From the NCBI GenBank assembly GCA_029260795.1, contig JAJDCO010000030.1, forward strand, positions 1-64,000: 64,000 nt of DNA, written 5' to 3'. Below, in pieces: positions 43,619 through 51,966 of the stretch. The translations under genes and the position numbers were made by a program. Position 1 is the first letter of the stretch; each line of letters opens with the position of its first letter. Source of the DNA: Planctomycetota bacterium. GTDB lineage: Bacteria > Planctomycetota > OFTM77. The notes beneath the pieces are model-generated. The model did not search any database and was not told the DNA's origin. It was given only the letters and a program-made list of their open reading frames with translations.

Positions 43619-44125
43619 ATGACGTCTCGACTCTCTTGGATCAGCATTGCCTTGGCGTGCCTGGCGGGCGGATTCGGCCTGCGAGGTCATCTCTCGCCGC
43701 AGGAGTCCTCGCCTGTCCTGGCCAAGGCTTCATGGCCTCCCCACCCTTCGCAGATCGTGAACATCACGAATGATGTGACCGGCGGCCAGTCCCTCGGCAT
43801 GTGCGTGCGCAAGAACTCCTTCTTGCCGCTCTACTCTGTGCCCAAGGACCGATGGCTGGTCGTCACCGACCTGATCGTCGAAGAGTGGAACTCGGACGAA
43901 GCGGGCTACCTCTTCCTCATTCAGGAGAAAGGCGCCGACTTCCAGATCAAGCTCGACAACAAGTTCGTCGGCCTCGCTGCGCCCGGACCGTACCACTCAC
44001 CGGTCGGACTGACCTTCGAGCCCGGATCGACGGTCGGGCTCTGGTATCCCAATCGAGCCGGGAGCGACATCTTTCCGAAAGAGATCTTGGTCGAGGTGTC
44101 GGTGACCGGATACCTGACCCCCTGA
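43619..44125 (+). CDS. secreted beta-rich protein of unknown function
   Basis: 168 residues from ATG 43619 (AAGGAG 7 bases upstream). A signal-like segment (RLSWISIALACLAGGFGL) is followed by a domain with regular short strands (SFLPLYSVPKDRWLVVTDLI, then GLTFEPGSTVGLWYPN) and a proline-rich neck. There is a single Cys in GMCVRKN. I do not recognise a family. It ends 14 bp before the convergent ppk1 stop. Confidence 0.65.
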   Translation: MTSRLSWISIALACLAGGFGLRGHLSPQESSPVLAKASWPPHPSQIVNITNDVTGGQSLGMCVRKNSFLPLYSVPKDRWLVVTDLIVEEWNSDEAGYLFLIQEKGADFQIKLDNKFVGLAAPGPYHSPVGLTFEPGSTVGLWYPNRAGSDIFPKEILVEVSVTGYLTP

Positions 44126-44139
44126 GAGAGGCGATTGCC

Positions 44140-46338
44140 TCAGCGATCCGGTGCCCGCCGATGAGGATGGAAGGTCGCCGGCTCGGTCTTCTTCTTCCTT
44201 TGGCGTCGCTCGAACCAGCGGTAGAGCTCGATCTGGCTCCGGAACGGCTCGTCGCCCGAGGGGGCGGCGTCCAGGATCCGGAAGGGAATGCGTCGACGAT
44301 CGCCTGGTTGCAGTCGTCGATACTCCCCATCGGCTTGAAGCACCCAGCTCTTGACGTTGTCGCGCAGGACGGCCTCGAGCCCGGCCTGAGCGACTCGGAC
44401 GACATCGGAATCGAGCAGTGGAAACATCGCTTCGATTCGCGCGTGGAAGTTGCGGCGCATCCAGTCGGCGCTGGAGAGGTAGACCTCCTCATCGCCGCCG
44501 TTCTGGAAGTAGAAGACGCGGGTGTGCTCGAGGAATCGATCGACGACGCTGCAGACTCGGATGGTCTCGCTCAGCCCACGCACGCCGGGCCGGAGCCGGC
44601 AGATCCCGCGCACGATCAGATCGATCTGCACGCCGGCCTGGGAGGCCTGATACAGCGCGTCGATGATATCTTCGTCCACGAGAGAGTTCATCTTGCAGAC
44701 GATGCGACCTCGTCGCGCGACCGTCCCCAGCCGAGTCTCTCGCTCGATCAAGTCGATGGTGCGGTTCTTGAGGTCGAGCGGAGCCACCGTGATCGTATTC
44801 CAGGCGCCGGGTCGTGAGTATCCGGTCACGACGTTGAACAGGGCCGGGACGTCCTCACCGATCTCCTCACGCGCGGTCAGGAGACCGAGGTCGGTGTAGA
44901 GCTTGGCCGTGTTCTCGTTGTAGTTGCCCGTGGCTAGGTGAACGTAGCGCCGGATACCATCCGGCTCGCGACGCACGATGAGCAACGCCTTGCAGTGCGT
45001 CTTCAGCCCGGCGACACCGTAGACCACATGGGCGCCGGCTTCCTCGAGCTTGCGGGCCCAATCGAGGTTGCGCTCCTCGTCGAAGCGCGCCTTCACCTCC
45101 ATCAGGACCGTGACCTGCTTGCCGTTCTCGGTCGCCTTGACCAACGCCTGAATCACCCTCGAATCGCGGGCCGTTCGATAGAGGGTCTGCTTGATGGCGA
45201 GCACTCGCCGGTCAACCGCCGCTTGCTCGAGCAGCTCGATGACGATGTCGAAGGTCTGAAAAGGGTGATGCAGCAGCACGTCCTCCCGCCGGATCACGTC
45301 GAACCAGGTTTCGCCATCGCCCGGAGCATGCTCGGGAGGCAGGGGAGGCAACGGCTCGTCCCGGAGCAGCGAGAATCCTGGCAGCTCCACGAGCTCGAAC
45401 AGGGCCGACAGGTTCAGGGGCGGCGGAAGGCGATACACACTGTCTCGACGCAGGTCCAGAGCGTCCCGCAGCCGGTCGACGAGTGGCGATGCCATCCGAC
45501 GCTCGACTTCGAGCCGCACCGCCGTTCCTCGCTTGCGATGTCGGAGCTCGGCCTGAATGGCCTCCGGGAGATTCAAGACGTTCTCGTCCGCCAAGCTCAA
45601 ATCGCTGTCGCGCGTCACCCGAAAGCCCTGGATGTCCAGGATGCGATAGCCGCTGAGGAGATCGCTCGAATGGAGCCGAATCACTTCCTCGAGCAAGATC
45701 AGGCGGGTTTGGTCGTCGTTCGCAGGAAGGCGCACGAACCGCGGAAGGACCGAAGGAACTTGGATGAGGATCAGGTCGATGTCGGGCGCCAGTGCATCGG
45801 GAGCGGCCTCGACCGTCACCGCCAAGTACAACCCGGCGTTCGAGAGCACTGGAAACGGGTGGCTGGCATCGACGGCCAAGGGCGTCAGCACGGGAAACAG
45901 ATCGTCTTCGTACCAAGACTCGAGGTGTCGGCGATCCGGCTCCGTGAGATCCTCTCGTGCAACGACATCGATCCCCGACTCGCGCAGTGCCGGCTTCACC
46001 TGACGATGCCAGCAGTCGTACTGCCGTCGGAGCAGCCGCCGAGTGCGCAACGCAATGGCGTCGAGCTGCTCCTGAGAGGTGAGTCCGTCCGAGCTCCGAA
46101 TCAGGTGCTCGCTGTGAGTCTCACGCTCCAGCCCGGCGACCCTCACCATGAAGAACTCGTCGAGGTTGGAGGTGGTGATCGCCAGAAACTTCGCGCGTTC
46201 GAGAACCGGAACGGAGCCCGAGCAGGCCTCGTCCAACACCCGGGCGTTGAACTCCAACCAGGAGAGCTCCCGATTGAGGAAACGCTCAGGCGAGTCCAGG
46301 GAGATCTCGATGGATTCGGAGCCGGATGGGATAGCCAT
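44140..46338 (-). CDS. ppk1: polyphosphate kinase 1
   Basis: 732 residues from ATG 46338, chosen because the family start (RFLNRELSWLEFNARVL) follows within 20 residues. It polymerises the terminal phosphate of ATP into polyphosphate. Characteristic parts: the N-terminal helical domain, SNLDEFFMVRVAGL, the two PLD-like catalytic domains with the phospho-His in KTHCKALLIV and the loop VHLATGNYNENTAKLYTDLG, and the second site KMNSLVDEDIIDALY with RGICRLRPGV. Length is normal. The start lies inside the upstream ppx gene (53-nt overlap), so the two are co-translated. The last 20 or so residues are a basic tail. Confidence 0.95.
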   Translation of the reverse strand: MAIPSGSESIEISLDSPERFLNRELSWLEFNARVLDEACSGSVPVLERAKFLAITTSNLDEFFMVRVAGLERETHSEHLIRSSDGLTSQEQLDAIALRTRRLLRRQYDCWHRQVKPALRESGIDVVAREDLTEPDRRHLESWYEDDLFPVLTPLAVDASHPFPVLSNAGLYLAVTVEAAPDALAPDIDLILIQVPSVLPRFVRLPANDDQTRLILLEEVIRLHSSDLLSGYRILDIQGFRVTRDSDLSLADENVLNLPEAIQAELRHRKRGTAVRLEVERRMASPLVDRLRDALDLRRDSVYRLPPPLNLSALFELVELPGFSLLRDEPLPPLPPEHAPGDGETWFDVIRREDVLLHHPFQTFDIVIELLEQAAVDRRVLAIKQTLYRTARDSRVIQALVKATENGKQVTVLMEVKARFDEERNLDWARKLEEAGAHVVYGVAGLKTHCKALLIVRREPDGIRRYVHLATGNYNENTAKLYTDLGLLTAREEIGEDVPALFNVVTGYSRPGAWNTITVAPLDLKNRTIDLIERETRLGTVARRGRIVCKMNSLVDEDIIDALYQASQAGVQIDLIVRGICRLRPGVRGLSETIRVCSVVDRFLEHTRVFYFQNGGDEEVYLSSADWMRRNFHARIEAMFPLLDSDVVRVAQAGLEAVLRDNVKSWVLQADGEYRRLQPGDRRRIPFRILDAAPSGDEPFRSQIELYRWFERRQRKKKTEPATFHPHRRAPDR

Positions 46339-47878
46339 ACAAGGACTCGAATAGATTGGATTTGAGCTGAAGGGACCACTCTTCGAGGCTGAGATCGAAG
46401 TCCGTCTCGGCGAGCAGGAGGACCTCTTCCCCCTCGATCGTTGCGCGCAAGGCACCGACACGCTGCTGATGGCTGCGATCGAGAGCCTCTGCCAAACGAA
46501 GGAAGCTCGCCAGCTTTCGGACCAGGAGCTGACGATCGGGAGCGAGGCTCCGGAACTCCTCGTGCGTCTTGTGGGGCACTGCTTTCCGATGATAGCGCGC
46601 GACGAGCGCGATGATCTGCATGTCATCGACGCTCAACCCCATCAGCCCCGAGGACTCGATGAGGTACATCGAATGCTTGTGATGGCTCGAGGGGTTCACA
46701 TACAAGCCGACGTCATGGAGGATCGCGGCGATCTCGAGCAGTAGCCGAGGTCGAGCCCCGAGGCCATGAAGCTGTACCAGGTCGTCGAACATCGCCAAGG
46801 CCAAACGCCGGACTTGAAGAGCATGCGTCTCGTCGAAGTCGTATCGGCCTCCGAGCGCCAGGGCCGCCGAGAGCACCTGTCGATCGAAGTCGATCTCGTC
46901 ACGCGGAGAGGTGCGACGCCGGACCCAGTCCAGCAGCAGGCTGTCGAGCATCGAGAAGTCGACGACGACCGCCTCGGTGGCGCGCGTGAGATTCCAGTAG
47001 CTTCCAAACATGATCGCCGCCGGCAGGACCGTCTCGGCCTCCTCCAACGGAAGCCCCAGCCGATCAGCCCGGCTCGCCAAGTCCAGCTCCTGGAGCTCCG
47101 TCCGCAAGCCATCGAAAGCGGCGCGCTCGATGACGCGCACTCGAGGATCCTCGGTCGGAGTCGCGCCGGCGAGCTGGGCGACCAACGCTCGCAGGTCGGT
47201 GCTGATGACGAACAGCCTCTCGAGCGGCAGGCTCGGATAGAGCCGAGCGATGCTTTGGGTCATATCTTCGATGAACGCGACCAGCAATCGACGAGCTTGC
47301 CGCTCGCTTCGCACGTCCAGGCCCTCGATCAGGCGCAACGTGCCGACCGGTCGACTCTCGGCGAACAGGACTCGACCGGTCTCGATGACCAGAATCTCGA
47401 CCGAGCCCGAGCCGATCGAGAGCACGAGCGAGTTCGTCTCGTCGAGACCGAATCGTTTGCCGATCAGATGGCGCATCATCTGATAGTTGAGGCGGCTCTC
47501 CTCGAGCCCGTCCACGATCTGGACGCTGAGACCGGAGTCGAGACGCACTCGGTCCAGAAACGCCGAGGCGTTGTCAGCCTCTCGAACGGCCGTCGTCGCG
47601 ATCGCCCGATACTGCTGGATACCGTAGGTCTCCAGGACGCGCGCAAAGTCCGAGAGCACCTCGCACGCGGCGCGCATTGCCTGGGCTCCGATTCGGCCGG
47701 TCCGAAACGAGTCGATTCCCAATCGGAGCGGCTGCATCAAGCTCTCGAGCTTACGAACCGAGCCGTTGGTCCCCAGCTCGGCAATCGACATCCGAATCGA
47801 CATCGAGCCGACGTCGATGACGGCCACGGGGGAGCTGTCGTTGCGGGTCACGGGCGGGACGGCTTGGGTTCGTTCCAT
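46286..47878 (-). CDS. ppx: exopolyphosphatase / pppGpp phosphohydrolase family (Ppx/GppA)
   Basis: 530 residues from ATG 47878. The N-terminal actin-like ATPase lobe begins VAVIDVGSMSIRMSIAEL; the second glycine loop reads LVLSIGSGSVEILVIE, where the family usually has D/GGGS. The C-terminal HD-like domain has ILHDVGLYVNPSSHHKHSMY and ARYHRKAVP. It removes terminal phosphates from polyphosphate chains, or hydrolyses pppGpp. It overlaps ppk1 on its 3' side, giving a synthesis/degradation pair. The start is uncertain because no strong ribosome-binding site is visible. Confidence 0.9.
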   Translation of the reverse strand: MERTQAVPPVTRNDSSPVAVIDVGSMSIRMSIAELGTNGSVRKLESLMQPLRLGIDSFRTGRIGAQAMRAACEVLSDFARVLETYGIQQYRAIATTAVREADNASAFLDRVRLDSGLSVQIVDGLEESRLNYQMMRHLIGKRFGLDETNSLVLSIGSGSVEILVIETGRVLFAESRPVGTLRLIEGLDVRSERQARRLLVAFIEDMTQSIARLYPSLPLERLFVISTDLRALVAQLAGATPTEDPRVRVIERAAFDGLRTELQELDLASRADRLGLPLEEAETVLPAAIMFGSYWNLTRATEAVVVDFSMLDSLLLDWVRRRTSPRDEIDFDRQVLSAALALGGRYDFDETHALQVRRLALAMFDDLVQLHGLGARPRLLLEIAAILHDVGLYVNPSSHHKHSMYLIESSGLMGLSVDDMQIIALVARYHRKAVPHKTHEEFRSLAPDRQLLVRKLASFLRLAEALDRSHQQRVGALRATIEGEEVLLLAETDFDLSLEEWSLQLKSNLFESLYGYPIRLRIHRDLPGLA

Positions 47879-48083
47879 TCGGAATGGTCGGGTCCGGGCT
47901 CGGGGCTGGCGATGCGGAAGGGCGCCTGATTCGATCTTGCCATGCCCAGCCGATCGAATCCATCGGCCTCGCCCCGACGATTCCGCATCCATCGAGCGGA
48001 CACGAGGATTCTCCGCCCGATCCACCCGGGCGAACAGCTCCAACGCAGCCCTGACGCCCTGACGCGGACTCACGGATGGCAGG

Positions 48084-48118
48084 ATCTGGCCCTCGGAGCC
48101 CGGCTCCGAGGGCCAGAT
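48084..48118. repeat. perfect 35-bp palindrome (17-bp arms)
   Basis: ATCTGGCCCTCGGAGCC, one C, then GGCTCCGAGGGCCAGAT. All 17 positions pair. No T-run follows on either strand. It could be an insulator hairpin between ppx and the efflux operon, a protein-binding site or an old insertion boundary. Confidence 0.7.
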
Positions 48119-48158
48119 GTGTCCGTGAAACGGGGTGCAGGGGATTCTCAGGTTCCAC

Positions 48159-48186
48159 TTGCAAGCAAGCACTTGCTAACTATAAT
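48159..48186 (+). promoter_or_regulatory. tetR promoter with operator palindrome; probable leaderless transcript
   Basis: -35 TTGCAA (48159-48164), 16-bp spacer, -10 TATAAT (48181-48186). The spacer contains the palindrome AGCAAG-CA-CTTGCT (48164-48177), placed where a bound TetR dimer would block RNA polymerase. The ATG of tetR is 7 bases after the -10, the expected +1, so the message would start at or within a base of the start codon. Confidence 0.75.
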
Positions 48187-48192
48187 GCCCGG

Positions 48193-48813
48193 ATGACTTC
48201 ATCTGAACGCCTTCCGACAGCTGAGCGCCAGCGCCAGATCGCCCAGGCCGCCCTTCGGATCATCTCCACTCAAGGGGTGAGCCGAATGACGGCCGTGGCC
48301 TTGGCAGAAGAGGTAGGGATCGCCGACGGCACCATATTCCGCCACTTCAAGGACAAGGGAGAGATCGTCAACGCGGCAATCGACCTGTTCGAGACAGCCC
48401 TCGAAGGCACGTTTCCCCCACCGGATGGTGAGCCGCTGGACCGGCTCGGATCGTTCTTGGTGCAACGCCTAGCATTACTGCGCAAGAACCCAGAGCTTCT
48501 CCGCCTTGCCTTCAACGACCGCTTGGCGGAAGCCGCCGGCGCTGAGGGTGCCGCTCGCATTGAGCGGCTCGTTGGACGCTCAGTGACCTTCGTCCACGAC
48601 TGCCTCGCTGAAGCGCAGGGCGAGGACCAGATCACCCGCCACACTCCGGTGATGCTCCTTGTCTGGATGGTCATCGGCGTTGTCCGCGGCGCATCCATGA
48701 CGGGTACCTACCGTGTGCCGGGGCGGAAGGCTCTTGCGACCGCGCCCCCCAAGAAGGTCTGGACGACCCTGGAACGCTTTCTACGTAGCACTGCAGAGGA
48801 GCAGAGATCATGA
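48193..48813 (+). CDS. TetR-family transcriptional repressor of the export operon
   Basis: 206 residues. The N-terminal HTH domain reads ERQRQIAQAALRIISTQGVS and then ALAEEVGIADGTIFRHFKDK, the canonical TetR DNA-binding unit. The C-terminal ligand domain is less conserved (ALLRKNPELLRLAFNDRLAE, then MLLVWMVIGVVRG). It presumably represses its own promoter through the palindrome at 48164-48177 and responds to an export substrate. Its TGA overlaps the ATG of the cupin lipoprotein gene (ATGA). Confidence 0.93.
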   Translation: MTSSERLPTAERQRQIAQAALRIISTQGVSRMTAVALAEEVGIADGTIFRHFKDKGEIVNAAIDLFETALEGTFPPPDGEPLDRLGSFLVQRLALLRKNPELLRLAFNDRLAEAAGAEGAARIERLVGRSVTFVHDCLAEAQGEDQITRHTPVMLLVWMVIGVVRGASMTGTYRVPGRKALATAPPKKVWTTLERFLRSTAEEQRS

Positions 48814-49223
48814 CCACACCGCCCACTCTCGTTGCAGCAGGCCTTCTATGGCTGGGCCTCGCAGGCTGCGCCTCAACGAGACCCAATCACGAGATGGCAT
48901 CACCAAGCACCCAGTCCATCGAGCTTCCGCGAAACGCGGGGAGCGGGAGCGGCAAGGAGGTATCTGTCCTTCTCGATGAGCGTCATCTGAAGCTCGTCAC
49001 GATCGCCCTACGTGATGGCACACCGCTTCCGCCCCACACCGCCCCGGTGCCGGTCACAATTCAGGTGCTCGAAGGAGAAGGAGTCGTTCACACCAGCGGC
49101 AAGCCGATGACGGTGACCCAGGGCAGCCTGGTCTCCCTGGTGGCCAACGAGGAGCACGATGTCATCCCGAAGTCGGGGAGCGACATGCTGCTTCTCGTTC
49201 ACTATCTGCGCAGCGCGCAATGA
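48810..49223 (+). CDS. cupin-fold lipoprotein
   Basis: 137 residues. A lipoprotein signal (LVAAGLLWLGLAGCAS) is followed by a small cupin: RDGTPLPPHTAPVPVTIQVLEGEG for the first motif and GSLVSLVANEEHDVIPKSGS for the second. One His of motif 1 and one Glu/His pair remain, so metal binding is possible but reduced. It is the second gene of the operon, between repressor and outer-membrane factor, and might act as a periplasmic binding or sensing component (inference). Confidence 0.78.
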   Translation: MTTPPTLVAAGLLWLGLAGCASTRPNHEMASPSTQSIELPRNAGSGSGKEVSVLLDERHLKLVTIALRDGTPLPPHTAPVPVTIQVLEGEGVVHTSGKPMTVTQGSLVSLVANEEHDVIPKSGSDMLLLVHYLRSAQ

Positions 49224-49270
49224 AAGTGACCTCGTGATCGGCGCAGCAACCAACTGATGGAGGACTCTCA

Positions 49271-50782
49271 ATGGCGACGTTGACAACAGCAAGACCTTCA
49301 AGGATCCCGCGCGGTCCCTTGCTGGTTGCGTTGCTCTTCGTGACCGGTTGCGCCGCAGTCGGCCCAGACTACGTCCCCCCCACGGTGCCAGTGCCCGCTG
49401 GTTGGAGCTCGGACCTCGCCGAGGGTATCCGCACCGGTGCAGCAGAGCTCGAAGAGTGGTGGAAGCTCTTCGAGGACCCAGTCCTCAGCGGCCTGATCGA
49501 CCGCGCCTCCGAGGGCAACCTCGATCTTCGCGCCGCCGTGTCCCGAATCGACGAAGCTCGCGCCATGCTTGGCGTGGCGCGAGGCGCAAGGTTGCCACGG
49601 ATCGACGCAGATGCCTCCTACAGCCGAAGTCGACAGAGCTCCGAGTCAAGCCTAGGCGGCAAGACGCTCGGAGACCTTGTGTCGGTGAGCGACGTCGACA
49701 CGTACGCGGCAGCAATCGGAGCTGGCTGGGAGCTTGACGTGTTCGGTCGTGTGCGAAGGTCCGTCGAGTCCTCGCACGCGAACTGGCAAGCATCGGTCGA
49801 AGACTACGGGGGTGTGCTGGTCGCCCTTCGGGCAGAAGTCGCACTGGTCTACATCGAGACCCGTTCCCTGCAAGACCGCATCGCGATCGCGGAGAGGAAC
49901 GTCGCCTCACAACGCGCCAGTCGAGAGATCGTGCGCAAGCGCCGGGAAGCTGGCATGGCACCGGGCCTCGAACTCGCCCAGGCGGATGCGAATGTAGCCA
50001 GCACCGAAGCCACACTACCCCAACTTCGTGCGCAGCTTCGGCTAGCGACGAACCGTCTCAGCGTGCTGCTTGGCGAACACCCGGGAGCACTCGGGGAGGA
50101 ACTGGGGACCCAGAGCTCGGTCCCTTCCCCACCGGAAAGCACTCTTGTCAGCATTCCCGCGGACCTACTGCGCAAGCGGCCCGACATCCGGCGCGCGGAG
50201 AGGCTACTCGCCGCACAGACCGCCCGCGTCGGCGTTGCCACAGCCGACCTCTATCCCCGGCTCTCTCTCAGCGGGGTCTTCGGGTTCAGCGCTCAGAGCC
50301 CAGGGGATCTCTTCCAAGCCTCCAGTCGCACCTTCGGCATGGGGCCGTCAGTCGTTTGGAATGTGTTCGCGGGCGGGAGCGTGCGTAGCGCCATCGACGT
50401 TGAAGACGCGCGCGTCACGCAGGCATTGGTCGCCTACGAACAGACGGTGCTCAGAGCGCTCGAGGATGTCGAGAGCGCACTCACAGGTTATAGCCACGAG
50501 CGGACGCGCAACACGTCTCTCCGTTCGGCTGTCGACGCGTATCGCCGCGCAGTGGGGTTTGCCGAGGACCTCTACCAGGGCGGAAAGACCGACTTTCAGA
50601 ACGTCTTGGACGCGCAGCGCAACCTGCTCGCGTTCGAGGACCAGCTCGCGACGAGCAACGCGGCACTCGTGGAGCATCTCGTCGCGCTGTACCGCGCGAT
50701 GGGAGGAGCATGGAACGTAAGGCCGGAAGAGCGTGCAACCGAACTGCCGCGCGGCACAAGCGAGAGAGGCGAACAAGAATGA
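49271..50782 (+). CDS. TolC/OprM-like outer-membrane factor lipoprotein (NodT family)
   Basis: 503 residues from ATG 49271 (GGAGG 7 bases upstream). A lipoprotein signal (LLVALLFVTGCAAVGPDYVPP) is followed by two OEP repeats with long alpha-helices. These give the NodT/OprM signature: WWKLFEDPVLSGLIDRA, AAIGAGWELDVFGRVRRSV, VSIPADLLRKRPDIRRAERL and ADLYPRLSLSGVFGFSAQ. It forms the trimeric outer-membrane exit duct of a tripartite exporter with the next three gene products. The stop overlaps the ATG of the membrane-fusion gene. Confidence 0.94.
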   Translation: MATLTTARPSRIPRGPLLVALLFVTGCAAVGPDYVPPTVPVPAGWSSDLAEGIRTGAAELEEWWKLFEDPVLSGLIDRASEGNLDLRAAVSRIDEARAMLGVARGARLPRIDADASYSRSRQSSESSLGGKTLGDLVSVSDVDTYAAAIGAGWELDVFGRVRRSVESSHANWQASVEDYGGVLVALRAEVALVYIETRSLQDRIAIAERNVASQRASREIVRKRREAGMAPGLELAQADANVASTEATLPQLRAQLRLATNRLSVLLGEHPGALGEELGTQSSVPSPPESTLVSIPADLLRKRPDIRRAERLLAAQTARVGVATADLYPRLSLSGVFGFSAQSPGDLFQASSRTFGMGPSVVWNVFAGGSVRSAIDVEDARVTQALVAYEQTVLRALEDVESALTGYSHERTRNTSLRSAVDAYRRAVGFAEDLYQGGKTDFQNVLDAQRNLLAFEDQLATSNAALVEHLVALYRAMGGAWNVRPEERATELPRGTSERGEQE

Positions 50783-51966
50783 AGAACTGGCAAGCACACC
50801 TACGTCGCGCCGTCACGTGGCTTCTCCTGATCGGTGGCGTACTCGTCGCGATCTACCTCCTGTTTCTCAGGCCAATCGACGTGACACCCCATCGAGTGTC
50901 CAAAGGCGTGGTCCTGGTGGAAGCGCTTGGCACGGGTTCCATCGAGAGTCGTCGGACGATCGACGTGAGCTTCGAGGTAACGGCCCGACTTGTGCAGATC
51001 CACGTGGACCAGGGAGACCATGTCAAGCAGGGGCAGGAGCTAGCGTCCATCGACAACAGCACCTTCGAGGCCGAAGTGGCACTCGCTGAGCAAGAGGTCT
51101 CTTTGGCCGAGTCGACTCGGCAACGACTCAACGCGGACATCGAGCGCTCCCGCGCCGTATTGAAGGGTGCCGACGACGGACTCGAGAGAATCCGCCCGCT
51201 CGTTGAAAGTGGTGCCGCCTCGGAGGAGGCGCTCGACGTGGCCGAGGAGCGCCAGAAAATCGCGACCGCTGAGCTCGCCCGATCACAGGCCGCTCAGTTC
51301 GAAGGACAAGAAGCGGTCTCGACCGCCCGTCGCCGACTCGACCGCGCGAAAACGGCCTTCGCCCGAACCGTCGTTCGGAGCCCGTTCGACGGAATCGTCC
51401 TCCGCAGAGAACGTGAAGTCGGAGACGTGGCTGTTCCAGGGGCCGCAGTGCTCAAGTTGGCCGCGACGGACACGGTCTGGGCGAGCGTTTGGGTGGACGA
51501 GACCTATCTCGATGCTCTGAAGGTTGGGCTTCCGGCGACCATCGCGTTGCGGTCCGATGTCGAGCAGACCCTTCAAGGCAAGGTGGTGCGGATTGGTCAC
51601 GAGGTGGACCGTGAGACCCGCGAGCTCCTCGTAGACGTGTCGTTCGACAAGTTGCCGGAGAAGCTCGTATTCGGTCAACGCGTGGACCTTCGGATAGAGC
51701 TCGCTCGACGCACTGACGTGGCTCGAGTACCGACGCACGTCGTGGTTCAGCGCGATGATCAGGAGGGAGCCTTCGTCGCGAATGGAGGGCGTGCCGAGTT
51801 CCGGGCGCTCGAGCTCGGCCAGAGAGGTCGTGACCTGATCGAAGTTACCGGCGGCCTATCACTCGACGATGTGGTTCTCGATCCGTCTGTTGCAAAGAAC
51901 AAGCTGCTCCGGGACGGTCAGAGGATCCAGCTGAAGGCCTACGCCGACGAGGAGCCATCGAGATGA
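50779..51966 (+). CDS. HlyD/DevB-type periplasmic membrane-fusion protein
   Basis: 395 residues from ATG 50779, 4-bp overlap with the previous stop. One N-terminal membrane helix (WLLLIGGVLVAIYLLFLRP). The first lipoyl half-motif is QIHVDQGDHVKQGQELASID, followed by an alpha-hairpin (about residues 100-190). The second lipoyl half is TVVRSPFDGIVLRREREVGD, then beta-barrel and membrane-proximal domains. It links the inner-membrane ABC transporter to the outer-membrane factor. Confidence 0.93.
   Translation: MKNWQAHLRRAVTWLLLIGGVLVAIYLLFLRPIDVTPHRVSKGVVLVEALGTGSIESRRTIDVSFEVTARLVQIHVDQGDHVKQGQELASIDNSTFEAEVALAEQEVSLAESTRQRLNADIERSRAVLKGADDGLERIRPLVESGAASEEALDVAEERQKIATAELARSQAAQFEGQEAVSTARRRLDRAKTAFARTVVRSPFDGIVLRREREVGDVAVPGAAVLKLAATDTVWASVWVDETYLDALKVGLPATIALRSDVEQTLQGKVVRIGHEVDRETRELLVDVSFDKLPEKLVFGQRVDLRIELARRTDVARVPTHVVVQRDDQEGAFVANGGRAEFRALELGQRGRDLIEVTGGLSLDDVVLDPSVAKNKLLRDGQRIQLKAYADEEPSR

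Larger units (their letters stand above)
47879..48192. other. divergent control region between ppx and tetR
   Basis: 314 bp. It holds the large palindrome at 48084-48118 and the tetR promoter/operator at 48159-48186. The ppx promoter must also be here but was not located. Confidence 0.6.
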
